From Treponema sp. (lineage in GTDB: Bacteria; Spirochaetota; Spirochaetia; Treponematales; Breznakiellaceae), in NCBI GenBank assembly GCA_009786715.1, contig WQRN01000018.1:1-23315 (forward strand): a stretch of DNA of 23,315 bases. The letters run 5' to 3'. The notes beneath the pieces were generated by a model that did no database searches, was not told the origin of the DNA, and saw only the letters and a program-made list of their open reading frames with translations. The stretch's first letter is position 1. Every line of letters starts with the position of its first letter. The position numbers were made by a program, and so were the translations under genes. This document shows, piece after piece, positions 8,491 to 14,706 of the stretch.

Positions 8491-10662
8491 ATGGCTTTAG
8501 AAACCGATAGTGATGATCCTTATTTCCGCGAAGATCCCGGCGTAGGATTTAAACGCATTCCTGTTTTCAAGTTTGATCTTGAAAAAAACTTTTCTGTGTG
8601 GAAATTATGGCGCACCAGCGACGGGCGCGTTCTGCCGAATCCCAACAGTCATTTCGAACTTGTTAACGATCCCTTTGAACTTGGCAGCTTAATTCTTCTT
8701 ACAACTTATTTTGATCCCGCTATTGCCGGAAAAGCGTTCGGCGGATTCGGCATGAGGGCGCCGATTTATCCCGCTGTTGAATTAAACAATCAAACATATA
8801 TCGAGTTTGATCTTTATTACCCGAAAAGCGCCGCCGGGAAATATATGAGGTTTGAAATCTGGTCAACTTCTACAGGCGGCGAAGGGTATCAAAGCGTTGC
8901 AGGTTACAGCGGAACTGCCAGAACGCAAATTTATATAAGAACATCAGAGCTGGACAGTATCGGCGTTATAAAGCCGCCGTGGATTGGTTTTCATGACGGA
9001 GAGACATGGTATAAAAAAACTCTCTGCGCCGTAACTCCTGTTTCGTCCGGGCGCTGGGAATATCTTAATATCGATCTGCATACAGAGACAGGCGCAAAAC
9101 TTGAAGGCGATAAACTATTGCTCGGCGATATTAAAATCACGCAAATGGATCCGGATCAAAAGGCGATTGCGAATGTAGTAAACACAAAAAGTTATTTGGA
9201 AGTCGCTCCTTTTAAAAGTAAATATAACCATGAAAACGGCAGTTTCCTTATCGGCGTTACCGGTACGGGGCCCGTTGATCCTAAATCTATCAGGGGATAT
9301 CACTACGAGATTTTTGTTGATGAAAATAATTTAAAACCGCAATGGCATCTAAAACCTCCGCAATGGCTTAAAAATTTATTTCCGCAGTTTGAATTCAGAA
9401 CAGAAGCAGACGCGTCTATGGAATCACTGCCGGAATGGAAACTTCCTACAGACGCTTATTTGGGAATAAGAGATTCCGCTAAAATCCGCGCTGACGGTAC
9501 ATACGAATACAAAATGCACGGTCATTGCCTTGCGTGGATTAATCAATCCCCTCCATGGATGAGGCAGATAGTTCCTGAAAATATTACGCCCATGCAATGG
9601 AACATGGACTGCAGCTTTTTCTCCGGCGGAACAAACGCCGTAGGTCCGTTTCTAAAAGTAAACAAACATACTGCGCGAAGAATATACTTTGACCACATCA
9701 TGTATGTTATGCGCCATTTTATGACAACGGATACAAGGTACGATTCAAGCAAAGAGCGCGGCATTATTCCCTTCCATTCATTTGATGTTTTAAATGTGGA
9801 GCTGCACGAAAGCAGGCACAGCATGATTATCCGGGAGAATACCGGCAAGTGGAAACCGGCTTTAAGGCATGTTTCCTGGCTGATGGCGTTAACAGACGAT
9901 GATTTAAACGATATAAAACAGCACTATGTATACCTGCTCTTTAAATACGCGCATATTGCCGTTCCAAACGCGCAGATGGCTCAGAAGTACAAAGAAGGTT
10001 ATGACAATCCCGATATCGTCCCCGATTACATGAAAATGGACGGGCATGACGGCGGCGGAAATATCGACGCCTATATCTGCGAAAAACCCCCAATCCTTAC
10101 CTATAACGATTACGAAATTAATATTTGGTCAAAGGCAAAAGTTATTTACAATATGATCAAGGAATTAAACACCGCATGGAAAACCGATCCGCTTTATGAC
10201 GGAAGAAACCTGATTGAATGTTTAGGGATCCAGGGGCACGAGTGGGCGACGCCTGTTTTAGCAAGCAATAATCAACAATCTCTGCTTTTATACATTGAAT
10301 TAATCGACGAAGGTTTTCTGGATTGTGTCGCCTATTCAGAAATTGATATGCGGCTGCCTTATAACGCCCCCGGCGGGGAGGCTCTCGCGCCGGCTGTTTT
10401 AAATCAAAAACAAGCCGATGTTCTTGGTTATCAGCACGCTCTGTTTTTTAAAATGCTGGATAAATATAAAAAATATATCGACCATGTGATCTTCTGGAGC
10501 CAGTTTGGAGCAAGCTGGATGGACAGCTATGTGCCTTTTGATCAGGATAAAATGGCAAATCAGGCATATTACGCAATAATGGACCCGGATAAGTTCATTC
10601 AAGGGCACTCATATCTGGATGGCTTTTTTGACGGAGAATACGACAAAGTTAAAAACGGCTGA
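8491..10662 (+). CDS. GH10-type endo-beta-1,4-xylanase-like protein, no signal peptide, atypical acid/base motif
   Basis: A 723-aa protein. The N-terminal half (about 20-240) is beta-rich, with aromatic segments that look like a carbohydrate-binding module. The C-terminal part (about 310-705) follows GH10 order: HGHCLAW (343-349), FDVLNVELHE (431-440), YNDYE (538-542), GIQGHEW (579-585), YSEIDM (615-620, Glu617 as expected nucleophile) and FWSQFGASWM (668-677). GH10 enzymes normally read D-V-V-N-E at the acid/base; here a Val follows the Asn and Glu437 comes one residue later. The start at 8491 is the only sensible one: reading back in frame gives four codons and then the leuS stop, so no signal peptide can be encoded. 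No clear SD is seen, so translation is probably coupled to leuS. Substrate is likely xylan or xylo-oligosaccharide, but activity is not assured. Confidence 0.78.
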   Translation: MALETDSDDPYFREDPGVGFKRIPVFKFDLEKNFSVWKLWRTSDGRVLPNPNSHFELVNDPFELGSLILLTTYFDPAIAGKAFGGFGMRAPIYPAVELNNQTYIEFDLYYPKSAAGKYMRFEIWSTSTGGEGYQSVAGYSGTARTQIYIRTSELDSIGVIKPPWIGFHDGETWYKKTLCAVTPVSSGRWEYLNIDLHTETGAKLEGDKLLLGDIKITQMDPDQKAIANVVNTKSYLEVAPFKSKYNHENGSFLIGVTGTGPVDPKSIRGYHYEIFVDENNLKPQWHLKPPQWLKNLFPQFEFRTEADASMESLPEWKLPTDAYLGIRDSAKIRADGTYEYKMHGHCLAWINQSPPWMRQIVPENITPMQWNMDCSFFSGGTNAVGPFLKVNKHTARRIYFDHIMYVMRHFMTTDTRYDSSKERGIIPFHSFDVLNVELHESRHSMIIRENTGKWKPALRHVSWLMALTDDDLNDIKQHYVYLLFKYAHIAVPNAQMAQKYKEGYDNPDIVPDYMKMDGHDGGGNIDAYICEKPPILTYNDYEINIWSKAKVIYNMIKELNTAWKTDPLYDGRNLIECLGIQGHEWATPVLASNNQQSLLLYIELIDEGFLDCVAYSEIDMRLPYNAPGGEALAPAVLNQKQADVLGYQHALFFKMLDKYKKYIDHVIFWSQFGASWMDSYVPFDQDKMANQAYYAIMDPDKFIQGHSYLDGFFDGEYDKVKNG

Positions 10663-10683
10663 ATTATTTTAATATTTCGTCAC

Positions 10684-10712
10684 TTGTTTTTTGGGTAATG
10701 TGGGTTTAAAAT
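10684..10712 (+). promoter_or_regulatory. promoter for the small membrane protein gene
   Basis: TTGTTT (10684-10689), a 17-bp spacer and TAAAAT (10707-10712) match sigma70 elements (4/6 and 5/6). The predicted leader, about 10719-10806, is some 88 nt long, includes a small possible hairpin (GGTAGC with GCTATC, about 10719-10738), and ends in an SD-like AGAAGAGG. I see no recognised riboswitch. Confidence 0.5.
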
Positions 10713-10806
10713 GTCTTAGGTAGCTTATTGGGCTATCCGGGTGAGCAAATAGTACGTCGTATTTTTGTTCATTCTTATAGAAATATGTTTTAGAAGAGGT
10801 TTGATT

Positions 10807-11232
10807 ATGAAGGATGGAATAGGAATTTTTCTGTGGAAACTCTCGGTAGGTTTGTATCTTCTTGCAAACGGCGCTTTAGCGTTGTTTGTTAAAAAGGGTT
10901 TAGGTATTGGTAAAAGCAGCGACTTTGAAATCATGCTTAAGTCTTTCAATTTTAACAATGATACTATAAAAATCTTTGTAGTTGTTTTCGGCGTTATTGC
11001 GTTCGTTGCCGGCGTTTGTATTATCCTCGAAATGCTTGGTATTGACAGCATATCTTTCCTGCTGCAGCTGATATTTATTATCGCGATTATCTGGGCTGTT
11101 TACATTATCGTTGGTCTTATTTCCTGGATTATGGACGGCTTTGAGAACTTCTGGCCCGTATTACAGAGGCTCGCAGTTCATACTATGGTTTTCTCTTCCT
11201 TGCTTGTTGCAAGCGGAAAAGGCAGCAGATAG
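10807..11232 (+). CDS. small integral membrane protein, unknown function
   Basis: A 141-aa hydrophobic protein of no family I recognise. The start at ATG 10807 is preferred over 10765 because AGAAGAGG lies 6-7 nt before it and because the extra 14 residues are not conserved-looking. Likely membrane segments lie at about residues 8-28 (FLWKLSVGLYLLANGALALF), 55-80 (an Ile/Val/Phe-rich stretch beginning KIFVVVFGVIAFVAG) and 82-108 (ISFLLQLIFIIAIIWAVYII continuing into GLISW). The polar stretch between the first and second, with KSSDFEIMLKSFNF, may be a loop. It has its own promoter and a strong terminator, so it is a single-gene unit. Confidence 0.65.
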   Translation: MKDGIGIFLWKLSVGLYLLANGALALFVKKGLGIGKSSDFEIMLKSFNFNNDTIKIFVVVFGVIAFVAGVCIILEMLGIDSISFLLQLIFIIAIIWAVYIIVGLISWIMDGFENFWPVLQRLAVHTMVFSSLLVASGKGSR

Positions 11233-11260
11233 AGTAATGTAGTTTTTTCTGTTACTAAGT

Positions 11261-11307
11261 AAGCCGCATATGCCCAGCCGGGTTTATGCGGCTTTATTTT
11301 TATTTTC
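11261..11307 (+). terminator. rho-independent terminator after the small membrane protein gene
   Basis: A perfect 10-bp stem, AAGCCGCATA (11261-11270) with TATGCGGCTT (11285-11294), encloses a 14-nt loop that can add a CCC/GGG pair. It is followed by a T-rich tail (TTTATTTTTATTTT, partly shared with the stem end). It ends the transcript of the 10807-11232 gene and isolates it from the Nif3-like gene promoter just downstream. Confidence 0.9.
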
Positions 11308-11330
11308 ATCTTATTTTTACGCTGTTGACA

Positions 11331-11359
11331 CTTACAAGAAGGTAAAAATATTGTATAAT
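11331..11359 (+). promoter_or_regulatory. promoter of the Nif3-like gene, apparently leaderless
   Basis: CTTACA (11331-11336), a 17-bp spacer and a perfect TATAAT (11354-11359) precede the GTG start at 11367 by 7 nt. The predicted start of transcription is at or one base before the GTG. The intervening bases CCCATTT contain no SD. A perfect TTGACA at 11325-11330 abuts the -35 but is 23 bp from the -10, too far to be the usual partner. Confidence 0.6.
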
Positions 11360-11366
11360 CCCATTT

Positions 11367-12140
11367 GTGAGTAAAGAAGTTACGACTGCTAAATTTGACT
11401 CCTTTATCAGAAGCTTTCTGGACATGGAAGGTTTTGCCTCCGCCGATGATTCCTTGAACGGAATTCAGATTGACAACGATGGTTCTGCTCTCCGTAAAAT
11501 CGCCTTCGCTGTGGATGCCGCTATGGAAACTTTTGAACAGGCCGCGGAGCAGAGCGCGGATCTTCTTTTTGTACATCACGGGCTTTTTTGGGGTTCTCCT
11601 TCGCGGATAGCGGGAAACCTGCGGCAGCGCATTAAGTTTTTACTAGACCATAATATTTGCCTGTACGCGGTGCACCTGCCTTTGGATCAGCATCCGAAAT
11701 TCGGGAACAACATTGTTCTGGCTCAGCTTTTAGATCTTGAGAATATTGAGCCGTTCGGCGTTTATCACGGGCGGAAAATCGGTTACAAGGGAACTTTTCC
11801 AAAACCTGTTTCAATTGATGAGGCCGCTGATAAAATCAGTTTTATGGGAAGGCCGCCCGCGGGACTTTTGCCGTTCGGTAAAAAAGACTGCGTAACAGCA
11901 GCGGTTGTTTCAGGCGGAGCCGCGTCTAATTTTAAGGATGCTATAGAAGAAGGCATAGACCTCTATATAACCGGCGAAAACGCTCATTATGTGTATCATG
12001 AATGCCTTGAAGCGAAATTAAACATGATTGCAGGCGGACATTACAGCACCGAAGTCTGGGGCGTTCAGGCTGTTATGCGTCATTGTATTGCCGAACTGTG
12101 TCTAGACGCCGAATTTCTTGATATACCTACCGGATTATAA
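11367..12140 (+). CDS. Nif3-like dinuclear metal centre protein (YbgI/DUF34 family)
   Basis: A 257-aa protein of the NIF3/YbgI family, known structurally as a toroidal hexamer with two metal ions per subunit. The metal ligands appear in the usual places: VHHGLFW (69-75, His70 and His71), HLPLD (103-107, His103 and Asp107), and GGHYSTE (223-229, His225 and Glu229). Length fits the short bacterial form without the inserted domain. The cellular role of the family is unsettled, with GTP cyclohydrolase-like activity reported for some members. The start is GTG at 11367 with no SD and a promoter directly abutting it. lspA follows 33 bp downstream and may be cotranscribed. Confidence 0.9.
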   Translation: MSKEVTTAKFDSFIRSFLDMEGFASADDSLNGIQIDNDGSALRKIAFAVDAAMETFEQAAEQSADLLFVHHGLFWGSPSRIAGNLRQRIKFLLDHNICLYAVHLPLDQHPKFGNNIVLAQLLDLENIEPFGVYHGRKIGYKGTFPKPVSIDEAADKISFMGRPPAGLLPFGKKDCVTAAVVSGGAASNFKDAIEEGIDLYITGENAHYVYHECLEAKLNMIAGGHYSTEVWGVQAVMRHCIAELCLDAEFLDIPTGL

Positions 12141-12173
12141 TTTGCGGTTATTTTAATTAATTGGAGAGTAGTG

Positions 12174-12722
12174 ATGAAGTCATTTTTTAAGGAAAATTTA
12201 ACAAGAGAAAAACTCATGCCGTTAACGCTTACAGCTCTGATTCTAACTGTGGATCAGATTATAAAAGCTGTCATTGTAAAAACACAGCCATTTCATCCTG
12301 CTCTGATAAAAGATGTTTTTAACAATGACTTTTTATGCATCTATCATGTGCGCAATAAAGCGATCGCGTTCAGCCTGGGAGAAGGGCTTCCGGAATTTTT
12401 AAAACCTGTAATCTTTATTGCCTTCCCGATATTGGTTTTAGGGTTTCTGGTATGGTATTATTTGAAATCCAATGAATTTACAAAACTGCAGCGATGGGCC
12501 GCGGCGGGCATTATCGGCGGAGGACTTGGAAATATCACCGATCGTATCTTTCGTCCCGACGGAGTAGTCGATTTTATCAGCGTAAAAATATTCGGTTTAT
12601 TCGGCATGGAACGCTGGCCGACTTTTAATATTGCCGATTCTTCGGTTGTGGTGTGCTGTATTCTGCTCCTTATTACAATGTTTATTAACCCTTCAAAAGA
12701 CAAAGAAAGGAATGTTAAATGA
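12174..12722 (+). CDS. lspA: lipoprotein signal peptidase (signal peptidase II)
   Basis: A 182-aa inner-membrane aspartyl protease that removes signal peptides from diacylglyceryl-modified prolipoproteins. Four hydrophobic segments are visible. The conserved DQ near the N-terminus (27-28), GNITDR (119-124, Asp123) and FNIADSS (151-157, Asp155) give the two catalytic aspartates. A GTG at 12171 directly precedes the ATG at 12174. I choose the ATG because GGAGAG at 12163-12168 is then 5 nt away instead of 2. Its stop overlaps the next gene's ATG (ATGA at 12719-12722), so the two are translationally coupled. It would process the predicted GH30 lipoprotein encoded in this window. Confidence 0.95.
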   Translation: MKSFFKENLTREKLMPLTLTALILTVDQIIKAVIVKTQPFHPALIKDVFNNDFLCIYHVRNKAIAFSLGEGLPEFLKPVIFIAFPILVLGFLVWYYLKSNEFTKLQRWAAAGIIGGGLGNITDRIFRPDGVVDFISVKIFGLFGMERWPTFNIADSSVVVCCILLLITMFINPSKDKERNVK

Positions 12723-13018
12723 ATAAAAAATTAAATACGCTTTTATTTATTCTTGGAGCGACATTATTTAACGTTATCGTCGCAGTGATTAGCTTTGTGC
12801 TGCTTCTGCTTGTTTATGCAAGATTTGTCAATCCAATAGTTCCTGAAGGCGCACTCTCGTGGGCTTTTCCCCTTATCTTTTTGGCTTCCATTGCAATATC
12901 AATATTTGTTTACCGCGCTGTGCTGAAATATTTCCTTACTAAAGTTGACATGGATAAAGTCTTTGATCCTATCTTTGTTAAAAAAAGTCTGAGGAAGCAG
13001 AATTCAACCCCTAAATAA
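12719..13018 (+). CDS. small two-span membrane protein coupled to lspA
   Basis: A 99-aa protein I do not recognise by family. Two hydrophobic segments are clear: about residues 8-34 (LLFILGATLFNVIVAVISFV onward) and 46-68 (LSWAFPLIFLASIAISIFVY onward). A basic C-terminal tail follows (KKSLRKQ). The start overlaps the lspA stop by ATGA, with GAAAGG upstream inside lspA, so it is made with the signal peptidase. That suggests an envelope role but is only association. Its 3' end overlaps the convergent aat gene by 15 bp (13004-13018). Confidence 0.75.
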   Translation: MNKKLNTLLFILGATLFNVIVAVISFVLLLLVYARFVNPIVPEGALSWAFPLIFLASIAISIFVYRAVLKYFLTKVDMDKVFDPIFVKKSLRKQNSTPK

Positions 13019-13726
13019 ACTGACAAACTCCTGCGGACTTATATCTTTCGCTCCAAGATTATTTTTATAATCCAGCGGCATACCAAGATCGAAAAATGAA
13101 AACCCATGCTCCTTTAAATAACGGGTAGCTAGTATAATCTGCACAGTGCCTGAATTATCTTCTTCGTAAAAACCTGAATAGCTGGTGTAAACCTTGCCGA
13201 AAACAACGCCGAATTCTCCGGCGATTAGTTTGCCGCCGCGGTAAAGAGCAAATGAAGCCGGGTAGGCGCAGGAAGTGGGAAGCAGCGCCTTTTCAGAGGG
13301 GAGTGACACCGTTTGTTTTGCTCTGATATTTTTAATACATTCAACCAAGGGAGGGGTAAGCCAGTCGCTGCCGTGTTTTTCTATGCACCTGTCCACGATA
13401 TAGTTAAAATCCGAATCAACTCTTAATTCGTATTGGTTTAGCAGCCTGCGGATAGATTTTTTTATGTGTAAATTTTCAAAAAAGAGGGCTGAGCGCACAA
13501 GATGCAGTTTTGGGAGTAATATATAATGAGGATTTTCTTGATCCAGGTTCATTGACATTACTAAAAACCCGGCTTCCATGAGTTTTACGATAAATTCCGG
13601 GGAAAAGTCTTCGGCGAGGCAGAATTCTTCATTATAATTGGTCTCTAGCATGGCGTCCGCGACGGCGTTACAGTCATCTGAGGGAGAAATATATATAAAC
13701 CCAGAAAGCGTATATTTCAAATTCAT
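13004..13726 (-). CDS. aat: leucyl/phenylalanyl-tRNA-protein transferase family protein
   Basis: A 240-aa protein matching the Aat family, which adds Leu or Phe from aminoacyl-tRNA to proteins with N-terminal Arg or Lys, marking them for ClpS/ClpAP. Visible similarity covers HIKKSIRRLLNQYELRV (like HISRSMRR...YRV in E. coli), DWLTPPLVECIKNI (like TWITRDVVEAY), the GGKLIAGEFGVVFGKV strand pair, and FFDLGMPLDYKNNLGAK with a final QEFVSLF. The N-terminal third is divergent, and about 40 residues between VECIKNI and GGKLIAG partly replace a shorter E. coli loop. The start at 13726 is chosen because the longer frame (to 13819) merely translates the 51-bp repeats, and because 240 aa fits the family. 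It converges with the lspA operon and has no strong SD. Confidence 0.75.
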   Translation of the reverse strand: MNLKYTLSGFIYISPSDDCNAVADAMLETNYNEEFCLAEDFSPEFIVKLMEAGFLVMSMNLDQENPHYILLPKLHLVRSALFFENLHIKKSIRRLLNQYELRVDSDFNYIVDRCIEKHGSDWLTPPLVECIKNIRAKQTVSLPSEKALLPTSCAYPASFALYRGGKLIAGEFGVVFGKVYTSYSGFYEEDNSGTVQIILATRYLKEHGFSFFDLGMPLDYKNNLGAKDISPQEFVSLFRG

Positions 13727-13740
13727 CTCTATAAATACCC

Positions 13741-13842
13741 CTTGAACCTCAACCGAGCCAGACCGCAAAAGCGGCTGGCGAAGGTTCCCCTCTTGAACCT
13801 CAACCGAGCCAGGCCGCAAAAGCGGCTGGCGAAGGTTCCCCT
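13741..13842. repeat. two 51-bp tandem repeats, each an extended hairpin
   Basis: Unit 1 is 13741-13791 and unit 2 is 13792-13842; they differ at one base (A13762 versus G13813). A degenerate third start, CTTGACCT, follows at 13843. Within each unit GCCAG-x-CCGC and GCGGCTGGC form a 9-bp stem with a one-base bulge and an AAAA loop (13757-13779 in unit 1), enclosed by GAACCT/AGGTTC (13744-13749 with 13782-13787). The unit is GC-rich in an AT-rich intergenic region and lies between the aat start and the rpmH promoter. The 51-bp length keeps the minus-strand frame open, which falsely lengthens aat. Confidence 0.9.
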
Positions 13843-13843
13843 C

Positions 13844-13872
13844 TTGACCTGTTTTCCTGTTTATTCTAAACT
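13844..13872 (+). promoter_or_regulatory. promoter of the rpmH-rnpA-yidD-yidC-jag cluster
   Basis: TTGACC (13844-13849), a 17-bp spacer and TAAACT (13867-13872) give a 5/6 -35 and 4/6 -10. The -35 lies within the degenerate third copy of the 51-bp repeat, so the repeat edge is part of the promoter. The leader is about 45 nt and ends with AGGAGA before the rpmH ATG. Confidence 0.65.
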
Positions 13873-13923
13873 AAATAATCATTTTTGTTTTTAAGAACCT
13901 TTATATATATAGGAGAAGATACC

Positions 13924-14079
13924 ATGAAACGTACTTATCAACCCAGTAAAGTGAAGAGAAACCGCAAATTCGGGTTCCGCGCCCGCATGAAAACCAGGGG
14001 CGGGAGGCTTGTTTTAAAGCGCCGCAGAGCCAAAGGCCGGATAAAATTGTCGGTTTCTGACGAGAAAAAGCCTTATTAA
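13924..14079 (+). CDS. rpmH: 50S ribosomal protein L34
   Basis: A 51-aa, highly basic ribosomal protein. [20 protein letters not shown] is the standard L34 start, followed by [19 protein letters not shown] and a short C-terminal extension (SVSDEKKPY). The start at 13924 has a good SD (AGGAGA, 13911-13916). An in-frame ATG at 13885 would add 13 residues not found in L34 and is rejected. It is the first gene of the conserved rpmH-rnpA-yidD-yidC-jag block, and its end overlaps the apparent start region of rnpA. Confidence 0.97.
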   Translation: MKRTYQPSKVKRNRKFGFRARMKTRGGRLVLKRRRAKGRIKLSVSDEKKPY

Positions 14080-14440
14080 CTGTGAAAAGGTATCCTTTCG
14101 CTTCAGGCGGGAGGAACATTTAAAGGGAAGGAAGGAGATTCGGGAGGTTTTTGGCAAGGGAAAACGGTATAGCTGCCAGGGCGCGAAACTTTTTGTGTTA
14201 AAGAACGATTTGCCCTGCAACCGCATTTGCTTCACATTTGCCAAAGGTTTCAAAGGCGCTGTTGCCAGAAACCGCTCAAAGCGTCTTGGACGCGAAGCCT
14301 ACAGATTGATGAAGAACCGCCTTTTTGGCGGAAACGATTTAATCCTTTTAATCTATCAGGAAACAGAAGAAAAAGTTTTTCTTTCCGGCAGATTAAGCCA
14401 GCTCGAGTCCCTTTTTAAAAAAGCCGGTTTATTTATATGA
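14075..14440 (+). CDS. rnpA: ribonuclease P protein component, with no standard start codon
   Basis: The protein subunit of RNase P, which binds the RNase P RNA and the tRNA 5' leader. The core motif [14 protein letters not shown] is clear, and the N-terminal family sequence [20 protein letters not shown] is in the same frame from 14102. The first ATG/GTG/TTG in this frame is GTG 14195, which would remove that conserved region and leave 81 aa. The frame is open upstream to 14045, with only ATT (14075) or CTG (14057) as possible starts. ATT 14075 gives 121 aa, a normal RnpA length, with GAGAAAAAG inside rpmH as a possible SD, so I use it provisionally. A GTG at 14082 reads MKRYPF in another frame, so a small indel near 14095-14102 is the alternative. 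The 3' end overlaps yidD (ATGA). Confidence 0.85.
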   Translation: MNCEKVSFRFRREEHLKGRKEIREVFGKGKRYSCQGAKLFVLKNDLPCNRICFTFAKGFKGAVARNRSKRLGREAYRLMKNRLFGGNDLILLIYQETEEKVFLSGRLSQLESLFKKAGLFI

Positions 14441-14673
14441 AGAAAATAGCGCTTATTCTGCTTCGTTTTTTTAAGTTAGCGATTTCTCCGCATTTGCCGC
14501 CGGCTTGCAGGTTTTACCCGACTTGCTCTGTTTATGCTTATGAAGCAATCAGCAGATACGGTGTTATCCGCGGCGGCGCTCTTACAGTAAAACGGCTTTT
14601 GCGCTGCACTCCGTTTCACCGCGGCGGATATGATCCTGTGCCTGATTTGGCTTTGTCAGACAGTTCACCGTGA
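14437..14673 (+). CDS. yidD: membrane protein insertion efficiency factor YidD
   Basis: A 78-aa protein of the YidD family (PF01809 type), a small membrane-associated factor that helps YidC-dependent insertion. It has a basic amphipathic N-terminus ([20 protein letters not shown]), the family hallmark [11 protein letters not shown] (24-34), and [25 protein letters not shown] at about 45-69, given here by its ends: the paired Cys and the HRGGYDPVP tail are typical. Length is normal. The ATG overlaps the rnpA stop by 4 nt, so translation is coupled. yidC follows 33 bp downstream with its own SD. Confidence 0.95.
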   Translation: MKKIALILLRFFKLAISPHLPPACRFYPTCSVYAYEAISRYGVIRGGALTVKRLLRCTPFHRGGYDPVPDLALSDSSP

Positions 14674-14706
14674 AAAATTAGTTTTTAGAAAACAAAAGGA
14701 AGTAAA

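Noticed and set aside
10719..10806. Riboswitch in the 88-nt leader of the small membrane protein gene
   Set aside because: A short hairpin is possible but no conserved riboswitch core is recognisable and no terminator or SD-masking stem is seen.
11325..11330. Perfect TTGACA as -35 of the Nif3-like gene
   Set aside because: It is 23 bp from the TATAAT; CTTACA at 17 bp is the better partner, though the overlap may matter.
13727..13819. Longer aat start at 13819
   Set aside because: The added 31 residues merely translate the 51-bp repeats (GSVEVQ appears twice).
13741..13850. CRISPR array
   Set aside because: Only two directly adjoining units with no spacers, and each is one long hairpin.
13885..13923. 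Longer rpmH start at 13885
   Set aside because: L34 begins MKRTYQPS; the SD at 13911-13916 serves the ATG at 13924.
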